DNA of 64,000 bases, from NCBI GenBank assembly GCA_904066235.2, contig CAJFCV020000006.1, positions 4,898,001-4,962,000 on the forward strand, given 5' to 3'. The DNA is from Bursaphelenchus xylophilus. Lineage: Eukaryota; Nematoda; Chromadorea; Rhabditida; Aphelenchoididae. Below are positions 40,703 to 52,851 of the stretch, one piece after another; positions within the stretch are counted from its first letter, which is position 1; the number at the start of each line of letters is the position of its first letter. The translations under genes were made by a program, and so were the position numbers. The notes under the pieces were generated by a model, which saw only the letters and a program-made list of their open reading frames with translations, was not told the DNA's origin and ran no database searches.

Positions 40703-42261
40703 CTACAGTACCTCCGTGAAATGATCAAACCCTTGCCCCAGATCCCAAATGGCGATCCCTGGCAAATTATATTCTTCCACAATTTCCAACCGAGCCTCCA
40801 GATTTCTCTTGGTCGGGATCGAGCAAACTCTGTCTTCCAGTTCGATGATATGTTGTTTCGTTTCCTCATCCCACGCCAAAATCTCAGATTCTTCAACCAA
40901 ATCTACCGCGCTTTGGCCGAAAACATGTTGAATCCCTCCATCTTTGCAAGCTCCATAATAATTGACGCCAAGTAGTGTCTTCGCCAAGAAACTTTCATCA
41001 ATTTCCTTTAAGAATTCGAGGTTGACGAGGATCCACGGAGCTGGAGCCAGGCCAGGATATTGTTGGCCAATATAATCATAGGTCATCAAATTGATGTAAT
41101 CGACGTCTTTGCAGAGGGGAGCAATGATCTCCGCGTTGAAAATGGGGCCACTGAAACAAGCAACATATCAACTTCTTTTACTCAACTCTGTAGATTACGA
41201 GCATTAGAAACTTCTGCGTGTAGAAGTGTAGACCGCGATTCGCCTCCACCAATTGCAAAAAACTTACTTATCAGAAACCGGAGGAGTCAACGGGACAATA
41301 CTGATTTTATTGTGCTTCTTAAAACGCCTTCCAGCTCTCCCAATAAAGTCTATGCCCAGTTGAATACCTTCTTGGGACTTTGTACTAGAAAGAATTTGCA
41401 AATACGCCTCCAGAACTAATCCATCAGCCCTCATTTTCTGCAAATTGCTTTTAAAAACCTTCATGGTATATGTAAAGTACCAAAATTACCAAATCTCACC
41501 TTTAACAACGAATCCATAGCGTCGACACACCTGATCTGCGCCTTCTGATCCTTCAAGAATTTCTGAGCCAATTTTGAATCTTTGACTTCGAATAAAAAGC
41601 GAGGAACAATCTTCATGGCTGTGTTGTTCAACCGTATATCATCAATCCAATCTAAAATCACAATCAAAGTGAGAAAAATCAACTTTACTTTGATCAATGT
41701 CGTGTTGACCAGTGATTTCACATGCCAGATCATTACCAAACAACTTCGGCGTAAATTGGAACCAAACTGGAGCAATGTGCGTGAACTTCTTTGCCGCCCA
41801 CTTAGCGACGTCATATCCATGGTTATTCCACTAAAACAAGAATAAAACAAGATTAAATAACTCACTGGAGTGACATAAGCAAGCTTAATAAACGACGTTT
41901 TAGAGTCGTCGGTGTCGAGGTGGTTGTGATTTCCAAGAATATCTTGCAGAGATTCCTCATCCTTAAAAAATATTTATTATTCTTGACGTCTGTGACAGTT
42001 TTTGGAAAACTATTGGATTTTCTACAGATCTCCTAAACAATAAAGAAAAAAAGGGTGTATTATTGGACCCACCTGAACATGATGGGAATATTCCATCAGC
42101 TTGGACTTTTTCTGCTTCCGTTCTTGCCGTTCTTCACCTTCTTCATCGTCGTAATCTTCGCTGTTGTGAGTGCCTTTAGGATTGGACTTTGACAGCGTAG
42201 AAGTAATGTATGGAAACAGTAAAAGCAAAAGTAAGGACAAAAAAGCCAATTTACTGGACAT
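40703..42261 (-). CDS. CHID1: Chitinase-domain-containing protein 1 (CHID1) homologue
   Basis: Six exons, 42261-42073, 41961-41866, 41830-41689, 41651-41500, 41458-41268 and 41150-40703, give 405 residues, close to human CHID1. Residues 1-21 form a signal peptide (FLSLLLLLLFPYITSTLS). A charged linker follows (EDYDDEEGEERQERKQKK), then a GH18-type barrel: VTPWNNHGYDVAKWAAKKFT, HIAPVWFQ, DGLVLEAYLQ at the position of the chitinase catalytic strand, INLMTYDYIG, and the C-terminal GIAIWDLGQGFDHF. The full DxxDxDxE chitinase motif is not present. This matches the known family, which is secreted or lysosomal, binds saccharides and is not shown to be a chitinase. Most acceptors are TTTAG or TTCAG; the exon-5 acceptor (CATGAAG) is atypical and the least certain junction. 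Confidence 0.9.
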
Positions 42262-43030
42262 ATTACCTAAAATCTCATGAAATTAAACAAATATTTATAA
42301 CACATCTCTAGAAACGATTATAAGTTTGGAAAAACGTGAAAATAAAGAAAAAAATATCGAACGTCTTGTAAAGCAGCAAATACGTAGGTCATGCCATAGC
42401 GAACCTGACAAAAACAAAAATACCTATATTCTGGCCATTTTTTTGGAATTTTGTTAGTTCAGCCGTCTCATGAATAAGATAAAAATCTCAATTCTCCCTC
42501 GGTCGCTGGAAAATAAACTAATACCACACAGAAGCCGATTCAAAAACCATCCGAGACTTAATCGTGCATAAATTTAGCATCAATTCGATGTAAATATTAC
42601 AAAAAAAAACACTAACGTGTTGTTTCTGGAACAAAATGGAGAATAAAATAAATCCAAACAACAACTTGGAAGCTGCTATCATTTGTATAAATCTTATCCT
42701 TCTCCAATCATGGCCGGCCCACGGCATTCTGTACTTTTGGGACACAACCGGTCTCCGCGACTTTTTCAATTTTTTTCGAAGTGCGCTTGCTTTTTATCTC
42801 CATATCTCGCTAGCCGTTGGCGCTAGAAGGCTGAAATTTGGTATGGCAGTAGAGTAAAAAGCTGGCTTTCAGAAAATATAAATATCCGCGGCCTTCCAAT
42901 TCTGGGCTCCTTTTCGGACAAGATTTTGCATAAAATAATATTTTCTTGTTGGCATTTCGTTGCAAGCTGAAATCTTTCGCTGCAAAACCAACGCCTTAAA
43001 AAACGGCTCCATTATTACAAATACATATTC
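42262..43030. other. Intergenic
   Basis: About 770 bp without a supportable gene. The stretch 42820-42850 (gccgttggcgctagaaggctgaaatttgg in lower complexity context) and what follows look like repetitive-element sequence leading into the inverted-repeat element. Confidence 0.35.
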
Positions 43031-44067
43031 ACAAGGGATCGGCAAATAGTTGCAACCTTTAATCTTAACGAAACATATATCATTTGAAAGAGCATTAAAA
43101 ATAGTGCACAACGCAAGAAAAATTAGCTGCCTAATTTATGTTTGGGCAAAGTTATGGCCGTTTTATGAAAGTGGTTATATGCGGCCAAAACGCCGATTTC
43201 TTATATTACAGTAATCCTGGCGGCTTGAAAATCGTCCTTTGATTTTCTACAATCCAAAAACGTCTACCACGGTCGTTTTATGGCTCTACCAGTCATCGGT
43301 TATGAGTTATTAGACATTACTGCTTGTTCCAAAAAATTGTAAATAAAACTAGGTTAATGAGAAAATTGGAGTAAAAGGCTTTGGAAATACATTTATATGA
43401 TCGTTGTGGTCGTTCACAAACTAAAATCTCAAAATTAAAAATTTCTTATGTCCTAGCCTTACCAACGGTTGGTCCACTGTGTCAGCAATATTCTTTTGCC
43501 CGATTTTACAATTTTCTCTTCGTATTTTTTCGAAAAAAATGTATATTTTCAGGTCCTAGTACATTTAATTCTCGTCCAGTAATTATAATATGTCAGGTTA
43601 CTGGGATGACACCTTGTAAATAATTATATGATAGTGGTATCCCCACTCTCATCACCATCAAATTTGTGATTGTTTCAAAAAAGCCAAAAATTCAGAAAAA
43701 TCCCGTAAAAAATGAATTTCGTCTGCGAAGGAAAACAAATTGTTTAAAAATATCAACATACCATGGTTTTGTGGCATATAAGATACGAAATGCAAAAAAT
43801 TCGCGAAGCCCGGATTCGAAACCAGGACTTGTTGCGCCGGAAGTGGGCTCGCTGCCACTCGGCTAACTGGACACAACTCTGTTGCAATTCCAAGCGCTTA
43901 TAAAGTGACGCGCGAAATTAGGCTAAAATCTGTATTTTGGCCATAACTTTGTCCAAACATAAATTAGGCAGCTAATTTTTTTTGCCTTGTGCACTATTTT
44001 TAATGCTCTTTCAAATGATATATGTTTCGTTAAGATTAAAGGTTGCAACTATTTTCCGATCCCTTGT
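43031..44067. mobile_element. Inverted-repeat (MITE-like) element with tRNA-like insert
   Basis: The 129-bp ends 43031-43159 and 43939-44067 are near-perfect inverted copies, starting ACAAGGGATCGG and ending GTTATGGCC. The roughly 780-bp middle has no coding capacity. No convincing target duplication is visible, so the outer limits are approximate and the superfamily unassigned. It lies between the CHID1 and SDR genes, close to the SDR 3' end. Confidence 0.7.
43806..43872 (-). pseudogene. tRNA-like pseudogene (Leu/Ser-type with variable arm)
   Basis: The minus strand carries a perfect box A TAGCCGAGTGG and a box-B-like GGTTTCGAATCC with one extra T. A weak anticodon stem (GAGCC/GGCGC, four of five pairs) lies between them, as does a possible variable arm. 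The acceptor ends do not pair and U33 is missing, so it should not make a functional tRNA. It may be the relic of a tRNA-derived SINE inside the inverted-repeat element. Confidence 0.4.
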
Positions 44068-44172
44068 CAAAACAATTTCAAAGGTGTGGTATTGAAGTTG
44101 TCTACTATATCTTTATTTCTAGATATAAAAATACGCGATAAATTCGTGAGATTCCTGATGGATAAGATGGGA

Positions 44173-45309
44173 TTAGTTGATAGATCCGTGCAAGGAGAAC
44201 ATCTCGACATAGACGTCAAACACCTTGGTTGGCATGATTCTGAAAGCATTTTGAGGTGTTGTCTTTTGTAATTTCTTACCCTTTCATGAGAACAAAAACC
44301 CAGGTTGCCTTAGGCAGGAAGAGTTCTTCTTGGCCGCATTCCAAAGCCTGGATCGCTCTTTCAGCCGCATATTCCGGTTCGAGCATGGGATTCAAGGGAT
44401 TTCTAAAGTAGATAGATGACCTTTAGAATTCAAAAAATATTTTTAAAATGATGGGTTACTATATTATACTATACAAAATGAATAAATTATGTTAATTTTT
44501 ATCCCCTAGAAATAAAAAAACTGTCTTACTCATATTTCACGCCAGCCACCAACGGAGTCTTGATATAATTCGGGCAGATGGTCAAGCATTTGATATTTCT
44601 TTTGCGAGTCTTCAGAAAATGGCGGAAGCTGTTCATAAAACCGGTGATACAATGTTTGCTGGTGACATAAGGGTTGCAAACGCCGACTCCAATGTGGCCA
44701 GAGAACGAGCTAGTGGTCACCAAATATCCGCTGTTTCTGGCGAGCATTTCGTCGATAAAGTTCTTGATGATCTAAAATATGTTTTTCTATCTATATTACA
44801 CTTTTAATCCTTACAACAACCGGAGCTCTCGCATTCACAGCCAGAACCTTGTCGTAGGTCTCGATAGGGAAGATAAATTCTTTGTAATATCCCAAAATCC
44901 CGGCGTTGTTGAACAAAACATCCGGAACTCCGATCTGACTCTTGGTTTCGGCCGCGGCACTGGCCACAGCCTTGTCATCAGTGATGTCCAAGGCTTTGAT
45001 GAACACCTGGATACTGTACTTTTCCTCTAAATGTTTCTTCAACTCCACCAATTGACTTTGCCCCATGTCCCAGAGGATCAACTTGGCTCCTCGTTTCGCG
45101 AATTCCACGGCATAACAACGGCCAAGACCTCCGACAGCACCGGTAATCAGGACCAACTTGTCTTTGAAATTGATTTTGTCTGGCCATAGGGAGTACGGGA
45201 TGATGCAATAGAAGAGCTCGAGGACCCAGAGGTAGAGCATACGGAGAATGAAGGGGATGCAGTGGAGGGTGGCCTCCAGAACATAGTTCACATCCAACTC
45301 TTGCGCCAT
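44173..45309 (-). CDS. Short-chain dehydrogenase/reductase (SDR16C-like)
   Basis: Four exons, 45309-44815, 44771-44530, 44402-44280 and 44239-44173, give 308 residues. Residues about 15-40 are a hydrophobic membrane anchor (FILRMLYLWVLELFYCIIPY). The Rossmann NAD(P) motif is TGAVGGLG, with NNAG further on. The catalytic Ser is in LVTTSSFSG, and the Tyr and Lys in PYVTSKH. The overall plan matches membrane-bound retinol, steroid or lipid-droplet dehydrogenases of the SDR16C/17-beta-HSD11 group. The substrate cannot be read from sequence. The start ATG sits two bases after a TTTCAG acceptor-like site, compatible with trans-splicing. A paralogue lies on the opposite strand at 48.2 kb with the same intron positions. 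Confidence 0.9.
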
Positions 45310-48156
45310 GATCACTGAAAGTAAAAATATATGTGAAAAAACCCCAGGAATATGAGAGATTTTGATGACTTTGACGCAAAATAAAGTAAGATCGCAATTT
45401 GACTGTCGATTTTCGGAAATGGATAAGCAAGATTTTTGACTTGGCCCAATTTCGTAATCGAAGTTTTGGTTGAATAAACTAAGGTCACAATTTTTGAATT
45501 TCCATGGGAAAGTCGAATTTTCATACCTATAAAAAATTAAAACTCCCAAGGTTGCATACTTTTTGTGTAAAATTTGCATAGCTTGACCTTCAAAGACTAA
45601 TTATTCGAAATTCGATTACGAAATTGGGTAAGGGTTAAAATTTTTGTAAAAAATTTGATTTTTTCCACAAAAAATTCGAAAACTCGGAAAACTTTTTTCT
45701 CTGACCGGTTTCCGCGGTTTCTCTGCTCCCACTTTGTTGTGTTGTCTGTAAAAATCGTAAAAGATCTCAGCTTCTCCCGCAAAGTTTAATCTGAAATTCC
45801 GTAGAGAATAATTTTTCAACCACGCTAATCGCGCGAATTTTTTGGTGTCTTACGGTGCACTATATTAGCGATATACACAGCTTGTTAATTCTCCTCTATT
45901 GTCTATATCCTAAAATTACTCCCATTTTTACTGTAATTTCTTAACGCAGTAAAGAACGTTGAAAATGCGTCAAGTCCGTTTTTAACGCAAACAAAACGCT
46001 TTTTCGAAGGGTTATAAAGACCTGTGTGGTATGGATTATAATAGTCCAATCGTTGGTTTGTCATAAAAAAATAATAAATTCTCTATTGACATTTTGAAAA
46101 TTCAAAAGGATAGGGGAATCTCATTTTGAAGAAAAAAATGTTTTCTGAACGATTCATTGTGTTTTCTGTAAAAGAACAAAAGAAAACGGTAGCTAAAAAT
46201 GGGTCAGTTGTCAGTTGAAGCACTTTTGGAAATTGTATGCAAGAAACTGCAACAACGCGTGATTTTTTTCAAGTTGTAAATGACTGTTTGTCCAAGAAGG
46301 AGCCTTTTATAAATATTGGGGAAGTCTGGGCGATGAGAAAAGATGGCATTTTAAATTTTGAAATATAATAAAAGCGAAGATCATGTGCAAATTCTATGGA
46401 TGAAAAAAATAAATTTTATCCTCACATTCTCTAGATTTGATTAGCTTGAGAATCTAACGGCCCTGAGAAATCACATTTATCATGAGCTGCGAAAAATCTG
46501 GGAAAATCAGATTCATTCTCAATATCCAAAACGCCAACGTTTTAGTCGCTTATTGCTCGATGATTTTCAAGTAAACTTTCAGTCAAGTTTGTACTGATAG
46601 AGTGAAACAGTGTTCCCAAAATAATCAAATTTTTTGGAAATTTTCCAATTTAAAGCCAATAAAAAACGTATTACCCCCATCAGAAGGGAGTCAATATATT
46701 ACAAACCCATTCAAATTGCAATCAAATCACCAATATTTCCGATGACTTACCTTTATTTGCTTTACCGTGCCTCTTCGAAAACAACTGCTCGGCGGTTTCG
46801 GCCCAAAATGAAAATATTTTTGGTTTCTTATTATTATTTCAATGTTTTAAGTTCAAAAGATAAAAAATTTCATATTTTTGCTTTTTGACCTTGCACTCAG
46901 CCATTTTTTACTTTTCCTGTCTACTGGTTACTCAGTAGTTTCAATTAGTAAGGTCAATGTCTTCCGGCAATAATCCCAAAGAGCAGTCTGAACAGGTTGT
47001 CCGAATAATTACTCAGCACAGGACATGTGCTTTGCTATCTGAAAATTAATTATCAAGAAAGAGTAAAGCGATGAAAAAACAAAGCTTATCGGTAAGTTAA
47101 TAAGGGATGTTTATAAAAAATATAATCATGAAACACTCGTTGAGGCAGCACGCTTAATTGTAAGAAGTAGAGTGTTTGGCGTTGAGGGCACGAGTCAACG
47201 CACCTGGACATCTCGACCATGACGGTATGATAGGCTTTAAAAGCCCATCAATTAACAAAACCTGCCGTCTCGAGCCTCAGAAAGTGTCCTGCTAAACGAA
47301 GGATAATTATTTTCATTTCCAAAATTTGAGACTGTTGTACCAAAATATAATATTTGTTTGTCCGGCTCGTGGCATTTTCCTCGTTAACAGGGCTGCAAAG
47401 GTCGTTGGATTTGCGTAGTATGTATGTTCAATTTTTTTCTTGAGTCATGATCTTCAATGCATGAAAAAGTCGACAATTCGAAAAATCAGTGTCGACTTTG
47501 CGAGTGTACAATGAAACTGGCGCACACAAAGAAACGTAAAATTTAGTCGGCGCTGATTTTTCCAATTTAGTGCCCACTCTGTTGTAAGCTGAAATTTGTG
47601 GAAATAGTACGACCTACGGATTGTGCACACAAAATAAAAAAAAAACACTTGCGAATCGCAAATTTGGTTAATTAATGTTTAGCTATTAAAAATCAACCTC
47701 TATGATTCAAACTACATTCCTACAGTTTTTTAATTTACGTTCAACACCGAAAAAGCAGTCATTTCTGATCAGGAAGTTCTGTCGAAGTACTTAGTTTGCC
47801 TATTTTCGCTTTGTGTGGTATTGGAGGTAAAACGAAGAGGTAAAGTAATTAAAGTTTTTTGTAATCTTTTCATCAGGCGTTCTAAAAGTAAAAAGATTGG
47901 GTCCATTTTACACAGTACACATTGATGAACGGTCTGTACGGGTTCAGTTAGTTCATAAATTTCGTTGTTAATGCTTTATTTATCATTACGCACTTATTCT
48001 AATAATCATTTTTTGCCGGAAGTTGTACCCTTTTTATGAGTCTAGAACTTACTACTGTTTCCTTTTTTCCCGAAAGTTTAGTAAATATAATATTTTTTAG
48101 GCTTTGAAAACTCTTGCAAAATTTTTGCTTCTGAATCCTCCTTCGCTCATCTCACC
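45310..48156. other. Divergent intergenic region between SDR paralogues
   Basis: About 2.85 kb between two divergent start codons. An inverted repeat pairs about 45442-45460 with 45609-45627 (TTCGATTACGAAATTGGG). A duplicated exon fragment of the downstream secreted-protein gene lies at about 47.2 kb. No other gene is supported. Confidence 0.45.
47242..47294 (+). pseudogene. Duplicated exon fragment of the Cys-rich secreted-protein gene
   Basis: These 53 bp match the start of exon 6 of the secreted-protein gene (50553 downward, minus strand) with three mismatches, in opposite orientation. It reads SPSINKTCRLEPQKVSC and then a stop. A 12-bp match to a later part of the same exon (CTCGACCATGAC) lies just upstream at about 47210, in rearranged order. 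It has no exon context of its own, so it is a scrambled duplicate. Confidence 0.6.
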
Positions 48157-49398
48157 ATGGCTGGAGCCGAAGAAATCTTGCACAGAATTGCCATGAGCTT
48201 CGTTCATTTTCTCAACATCCTCCTCATGCTTCTCCAAGAGCTTCTTTACGCGATTACTCCATATTTCCTTTGGCCATTCAAAGAGCCTGTAACTGGAAAG
48301 CTGGTCCTTCTGACTGGCGCCGTTGGTGGAATTGGTCGTGCCATGGCCGAGGAGTTTGCAAAACGAGGAGCCAACTTGATTTTGTGGGATATTAATGAGG
48401 AACAGTTGGAGATTTTTAAGGACAGCTTGATCAACAAGTACAATGTCAAAGTTTACACCAAAACGATTGATGTGACCAATGACGAGATGGTTATTAATGC
48501 TGTTAAGGATGTCAGAAACAATATTGGATTGCCGGATATTGTTTTTAACAATGCTGGGATCTTGGGGTTGTATGAGGACAAGATTTATCCGATGGAAGTG
48601 ATCGATAAGGTTTATAAGTTGAACACGAGAGCTGGCATTTTGGTAGGTACCTCTTTTTGGTCGAAAAAAAATAATTGCATAAATTTAAACTCATTTCCGA
48701 TATATCTTGCCCCATGAAACCAGCATTTTCGTATCTTTTTTTAGATTGTCCGTCACTTTATTGAGCCCTTTATGGAGAGGAATAGCGGCCATTTTGTTAC
48801 TCTTGGATCTTCATCCGGATTCTTTTTTTGGCCCGCGGTCCAACCGTACATTGCCAGTAAACATGCCATAGTTGGATTTATGAGCTCCATCAGAAATGTT
48901 TTCAAAGCCGAGAGAAAAAATGTGAAGTGCTTGACGGTGAACCCGCATTTCGTTCAAACTCCATTGATGGGCGATATCAAATATGAGTAAGCGGCGAGCG
49001 TTGATTTCAGAGATTGCGCAATATAATTAAAAATTTTTTGCACTGTACAGTCGAATTTTTATTTTTCTGTGCACTGTGAAACATAGTTATTTTTTTGAAA
49101 ATTTTCAATGTGCATACGAGGGAGTAGACTAATCATCCAATTTTTTTTCAGAAACTGGTTCCTCCCCAAATTGTACCCCGGCCCAGTTGCAGAGAAAGTT
49201 GTAAATGCCATTGAATGCGGCCGTGCTGAGCTTTTCCTGCCTAAAGGACTTTTCATTTTGGTTGTGCTGAGAGGGTAGGTCATTAAAAATGATTTGAAAG
49301 TCTTGTTGCAATGCTTGAAGATTTGCTTGATTTTCAGAATTCTCCCAACCGTAGTGATGGATTATATCCTGGAGATCGGCAATTTCCATGGAATGTAG
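48157..49398 (+). CDS. Short-chain dehydrogenase/reductase (SDR16C-like), paralogue
   Basis: Exons 48157-48642, 48745-48986, 49152-49274 and 49338-49398 give 303 residues. The N-terminal hydrophobic anchor (FVHFLNILLMLLQELLYAIT) is followed by TGAVGGIG, NNAG, the Ser region LGSSSG and YIASK, so the catalytic residues are intact. Middle exons are 242 and 123 nt with identical phases to the minus-strand paralogue at 44.2-45.3 kb, so the pair arose by an inverted duplication. Expected to be an ER or lipid-droplet oxidoreductase on retinoid, steroid or lipid substrates. Its poly(A) signal (49470-49475) lies 15 bp from that of the convergent gene. Confidence 0.9.
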
Positions 49399-49548
49399 AT
49401 GCATCTACAAAGAATTTATTGCATTATTGCTTAGAGACCAAGTGGTTTGATAAAAAATACTTTACTTGAAATAAAAGCTTTGTGTTTATTAAAAATTTTA
49501 TTCACATTGAACAAGTTATAAAGGACTCAAAAACCATTGTGAAGACCA

Positions 49549-51792
49549 TTAGAGTTTGGGAATTCTCCTACTGACATCCCTTCGTCGAATTGGTGGCATT
49601 CCGTTGAAGAATCTCTCAAATCCATCGCCAATTCCACTCTCGATCGATCTCATCGTACCCATTTGATTGGACCCTGAGGCCACTGGCTGTTGATATCCCG
49701 AAGTCCCATATAATTGACGATGCTGCTCAGCCAACGCCTGGTACTGTTGAACCAATCTTTGGTGCTGAAGTTGAGCGGCCATCATCGAATCTACGTGGGC
49801 GCTTGGAGCGGCTGAAGCTTGGGGAATCGAGGGGAAAACCATCGCTGAGTCTGTGGAGAATTGAGCTTGAGGAGTTGGCTTGCCGGCAAAAAGTTGAGGG
49901 GGAGATGAACCGGGGCAAGCGCAGAGACATTGGCCGTTGAGGACGACGCCTGTAAAAAAGGAGGTGATTCTTTGTGGTCAAAAAAAGGAAAAATAAATTC
50001 TTTTAGACCATGAAGTCCCCTGTAAGACCGCTGAAGGTACCCTTTACTCTATCGTATGGCTTTTTTCCGCCTTAGAAATTCCTCTTCTGTAGCTTATTGT
50101 TAGACGTCAACAACCTTACCTGGAGTGATGCTCATGGCACTAGAACTACTTGAGCTTGGCTCATCGTCTTGAAGCTCCTTCAACGGCGAGCTGTTATCCT
50201 TATTCTTCCTTTGCGGTGATGCAGCATACGTCCGATATCGATCCTCCGAATCATTCTTGTCCAGATCAACAATCGACGAGTACAGTTGAGCCAACGGGGA
50301 ATTTTTTGCGCATTCCAGAAGTGCTTTTTCGGCTTTAACTTCCAGCTCTTCCCTTGCACTGCAGAGACAAGATCGAATCCGCGAACTCTGCCCCATTCTG
50401 CAGCGGCGCTGTGATCGAACTCCTTGAATACATTCTCGGAGAACCCGATCGCGGGCTTTCAGCATCCCACGGAATTGGTTGTCATGGTCGAGGAAATTAC
50501 GGTAGCAGGACACTTCCTGAGGCTCGAGACGGCAAGTCTTGTTAATTGATGGGCTGAAATTTGTATGACGCATAGAATATTCTAATTTCCTTTGATCTGT
50601 TGTTCTTTTTAGCGAACGTTCTTGGAATAACTCCTAGCAAAACTTCCTACTTTCGCTGTATTTGTTCAGCTGGTTTTCTAACGATAATAGATCTAAAAAT
50701 GACTTACTTTGAATCCAACTGAATCCTTGGAATTCCATTTCCAAAAACTCGGCGGTTAGGGCCCTTTACCAAGCAAGAATCTTGCGGATCTAGACCGGGT
50801 TTTTCAATGCCCATCTCGGGCAAATCCCACAGACGATCCGCGAATTCGTAGCCGTAGATTGCGCGAGCGTAAATGGCGTCTTCTGAAAGCATCAAAATTC
50901 TGTAGCTTGCAAATAAAAATCCAGAACTGGAGGTGATACTTATCAACTTATAATTTGCCTTCTACAAATCCGCTTAAGACTACATTCAGAAACATGGCGG
51001 GTCAAACTATACCGACTAGATCAAAAAACATAAATAAGATTAGAAAACGAAACGTTCATACTACATAACATCAAATCAAAACATTTTTGTTTGCAATTCT
51101 GTCGGGCTTACCGTCAACCAATAATGATGTGAAGTCCGGCTTGCCAGGCTGTTCGTTGCTCAAAAAACATTTCTCAAGATGAGACTTATAACTCTTTGAG
51201 GCTTCCGTGAATTCATTCGATCGTTCGTCTAGAAAAGAAATCGATTGTCAACTGATTTAAAAATATTTTGCAAGAAATGAGCGTGTTGTCAAATTTATGG
51301 AAATTATATGTTCCTTACTTTGCTCAGTCCCCAAAAATGGAGCTCGGACTGTCCGAAGGCTTTTGGTGAAGCAGTCATCAAATACTACTCGTTCTTGGAC
51401 ACATCTGCAAGTAAACTTGTAAATTTTTCATGTAAAAAATTTCAAGAATAAGCAAAATAAAGTCTTCAAGGTGTATAATACCTAACTAAGACTGCTTGTC
51501 GAATACTATGATATTTTTGTTTTCTGATATAAAAATTTAGCAAAGAAATAACATACGAATTCCTCCCAAAGCAACTTTTGAACGCTAGATTCTTGACATC
51601 CTGTATCTGTCGCTCTTGTTCCTCCACTATCAGAGCACACTGCTGGGCTTGATCTGCACATGGAGTTTCATCCTTCAAAGGAAAAAAGACAATATTGTTT
51701 TAATCAAGAAATATAAAGACAAGACGATAGTAACTTACCGAGTAAACAAATCCCTGACCCGCCACAAAACTGATCAGTAATAGCCTTATCAT
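49549..51792 (-). CDS. Unrecognised Cys-rich secreted protein
   Basis: Seven exons, 51792-51739, 51672-51557, 51404-51319, 51228-51112, 50882-50708, 50553-50120 and 49949-49549, join in phase to 460 residues. All junctions have GT/AG ends. A signal peptide (MIRLLLISFVAGQGFVYS) leads to a helical, Cys-spaced region with CADQAQQC, SCFGR, CVQERVVFDDCF and LEKCFLS. A central part has YEFADRLWDLPE and QDSC, followed by TCRLEPQEVSCYRNFLD, RVLRECIQ, and RIRSCLCSAREEL. It ends in a Ser-rich linker, a lone CLCACPG cluster and a Gln/Met-rich low-complexity tail (QLQHQRLVQQYQALAEQHRQ). I do not recognise the family. It is probably a nematode-restricted extracellular protein with disulfide-bonded helical repeats. 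A fragment of exon 6 is duplicated at 47.2 kb. Confidence 0.8.
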
Positions 51793-52851
51793 TGACTCCC
51801 CTTAACTTTAACCTCAACAAAAAACAAAAGAAAACAGCCGGGAGGGAAAGTAAAAGCCGTGGTTTCAATCAATCCGCCTTCGATAATTGAGTAATGTAAG
51901 ACGCTGCTCGACGCAATAACCAACCAATACAATAACTCGATCCGAATCGAGGCGATAGAGGCGGAAGGAAAGGCCACTTCAGGTTGTATTAGGTATTCAC
52001 ACCGCCCCCGGCAATGTGCGCAAACAATTGCGCGCGCCAAGGACGGCACTTTCCGGTCGCGCGTCATGCTGCAACCACTTGAATGAGTGAGGAAAAAGAA
52101 CTCTGTAATGTCTCAAAAACAAGTTGATCGTTACGGTTGGGAATTACTCACTTGTTTTTGGTTAGTTGCTCGTATCTCTTTGATGGATTAATAATTTGAA
52201 AATCGTTGAAAATCTTAAAATTGGATAATTTTTAAACATGGCTTTCAACTTGAATTGATTGAAAAAATTCTTGAAGTTTTTGGGTTAATAATGCCGACAA
52301 TCAAATGCAACGATATGGGCAAAACTCACCACAAAAACTTCCAGGATAAACACCTTCGAGGCTTTTCAATCGTCATTATCCGATTACTACGTACATCATC
52401 GTTACCATTTCCTAATGTCATCATTTATTGCAAACTTATACACATTTGTCTTGTACATAACTTGTAACTTCCAAAGCAATTCCCACTAGTGATGTTTGTT
52501 TGCCCTTTGAGCGAACGTCATGTGTAGGTGGATCAAGCTCCATTTTGAGAGCCAAAAAAAGGTTTTCGCATAAAACACGCACTGGGCAGCTATTTGTAAT
52601 GTTAAGGATGTACGATTCACGTAAATATAATGTAGTTTAATTAAAGAGCCAACAATTTGCAGCTCCTCAAACAACCTTCGCAAAAAGATATGCCATTGAG
52701 ATGATGATTAACAAACATTTGTTCTGGAAATGTCTCGCCCGCTCAAAGGTTAGAAGATTATTATTTGGGTGGGGATGGTACATCAACCAGCTCAATTTTA
52801 ATATTTAAAATCGTTTCCGTTTTTCATATTATTATCTGTTTATTGGTCAAA
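51793..52851. other. Divergent intergenic region
   Basis: About 1.06 kb between the divergent starts of the Cys-rich secreted gene and the first legumain-like gene. Nothing recognised apart from short unlinked open frames. Confidence 0.45.
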
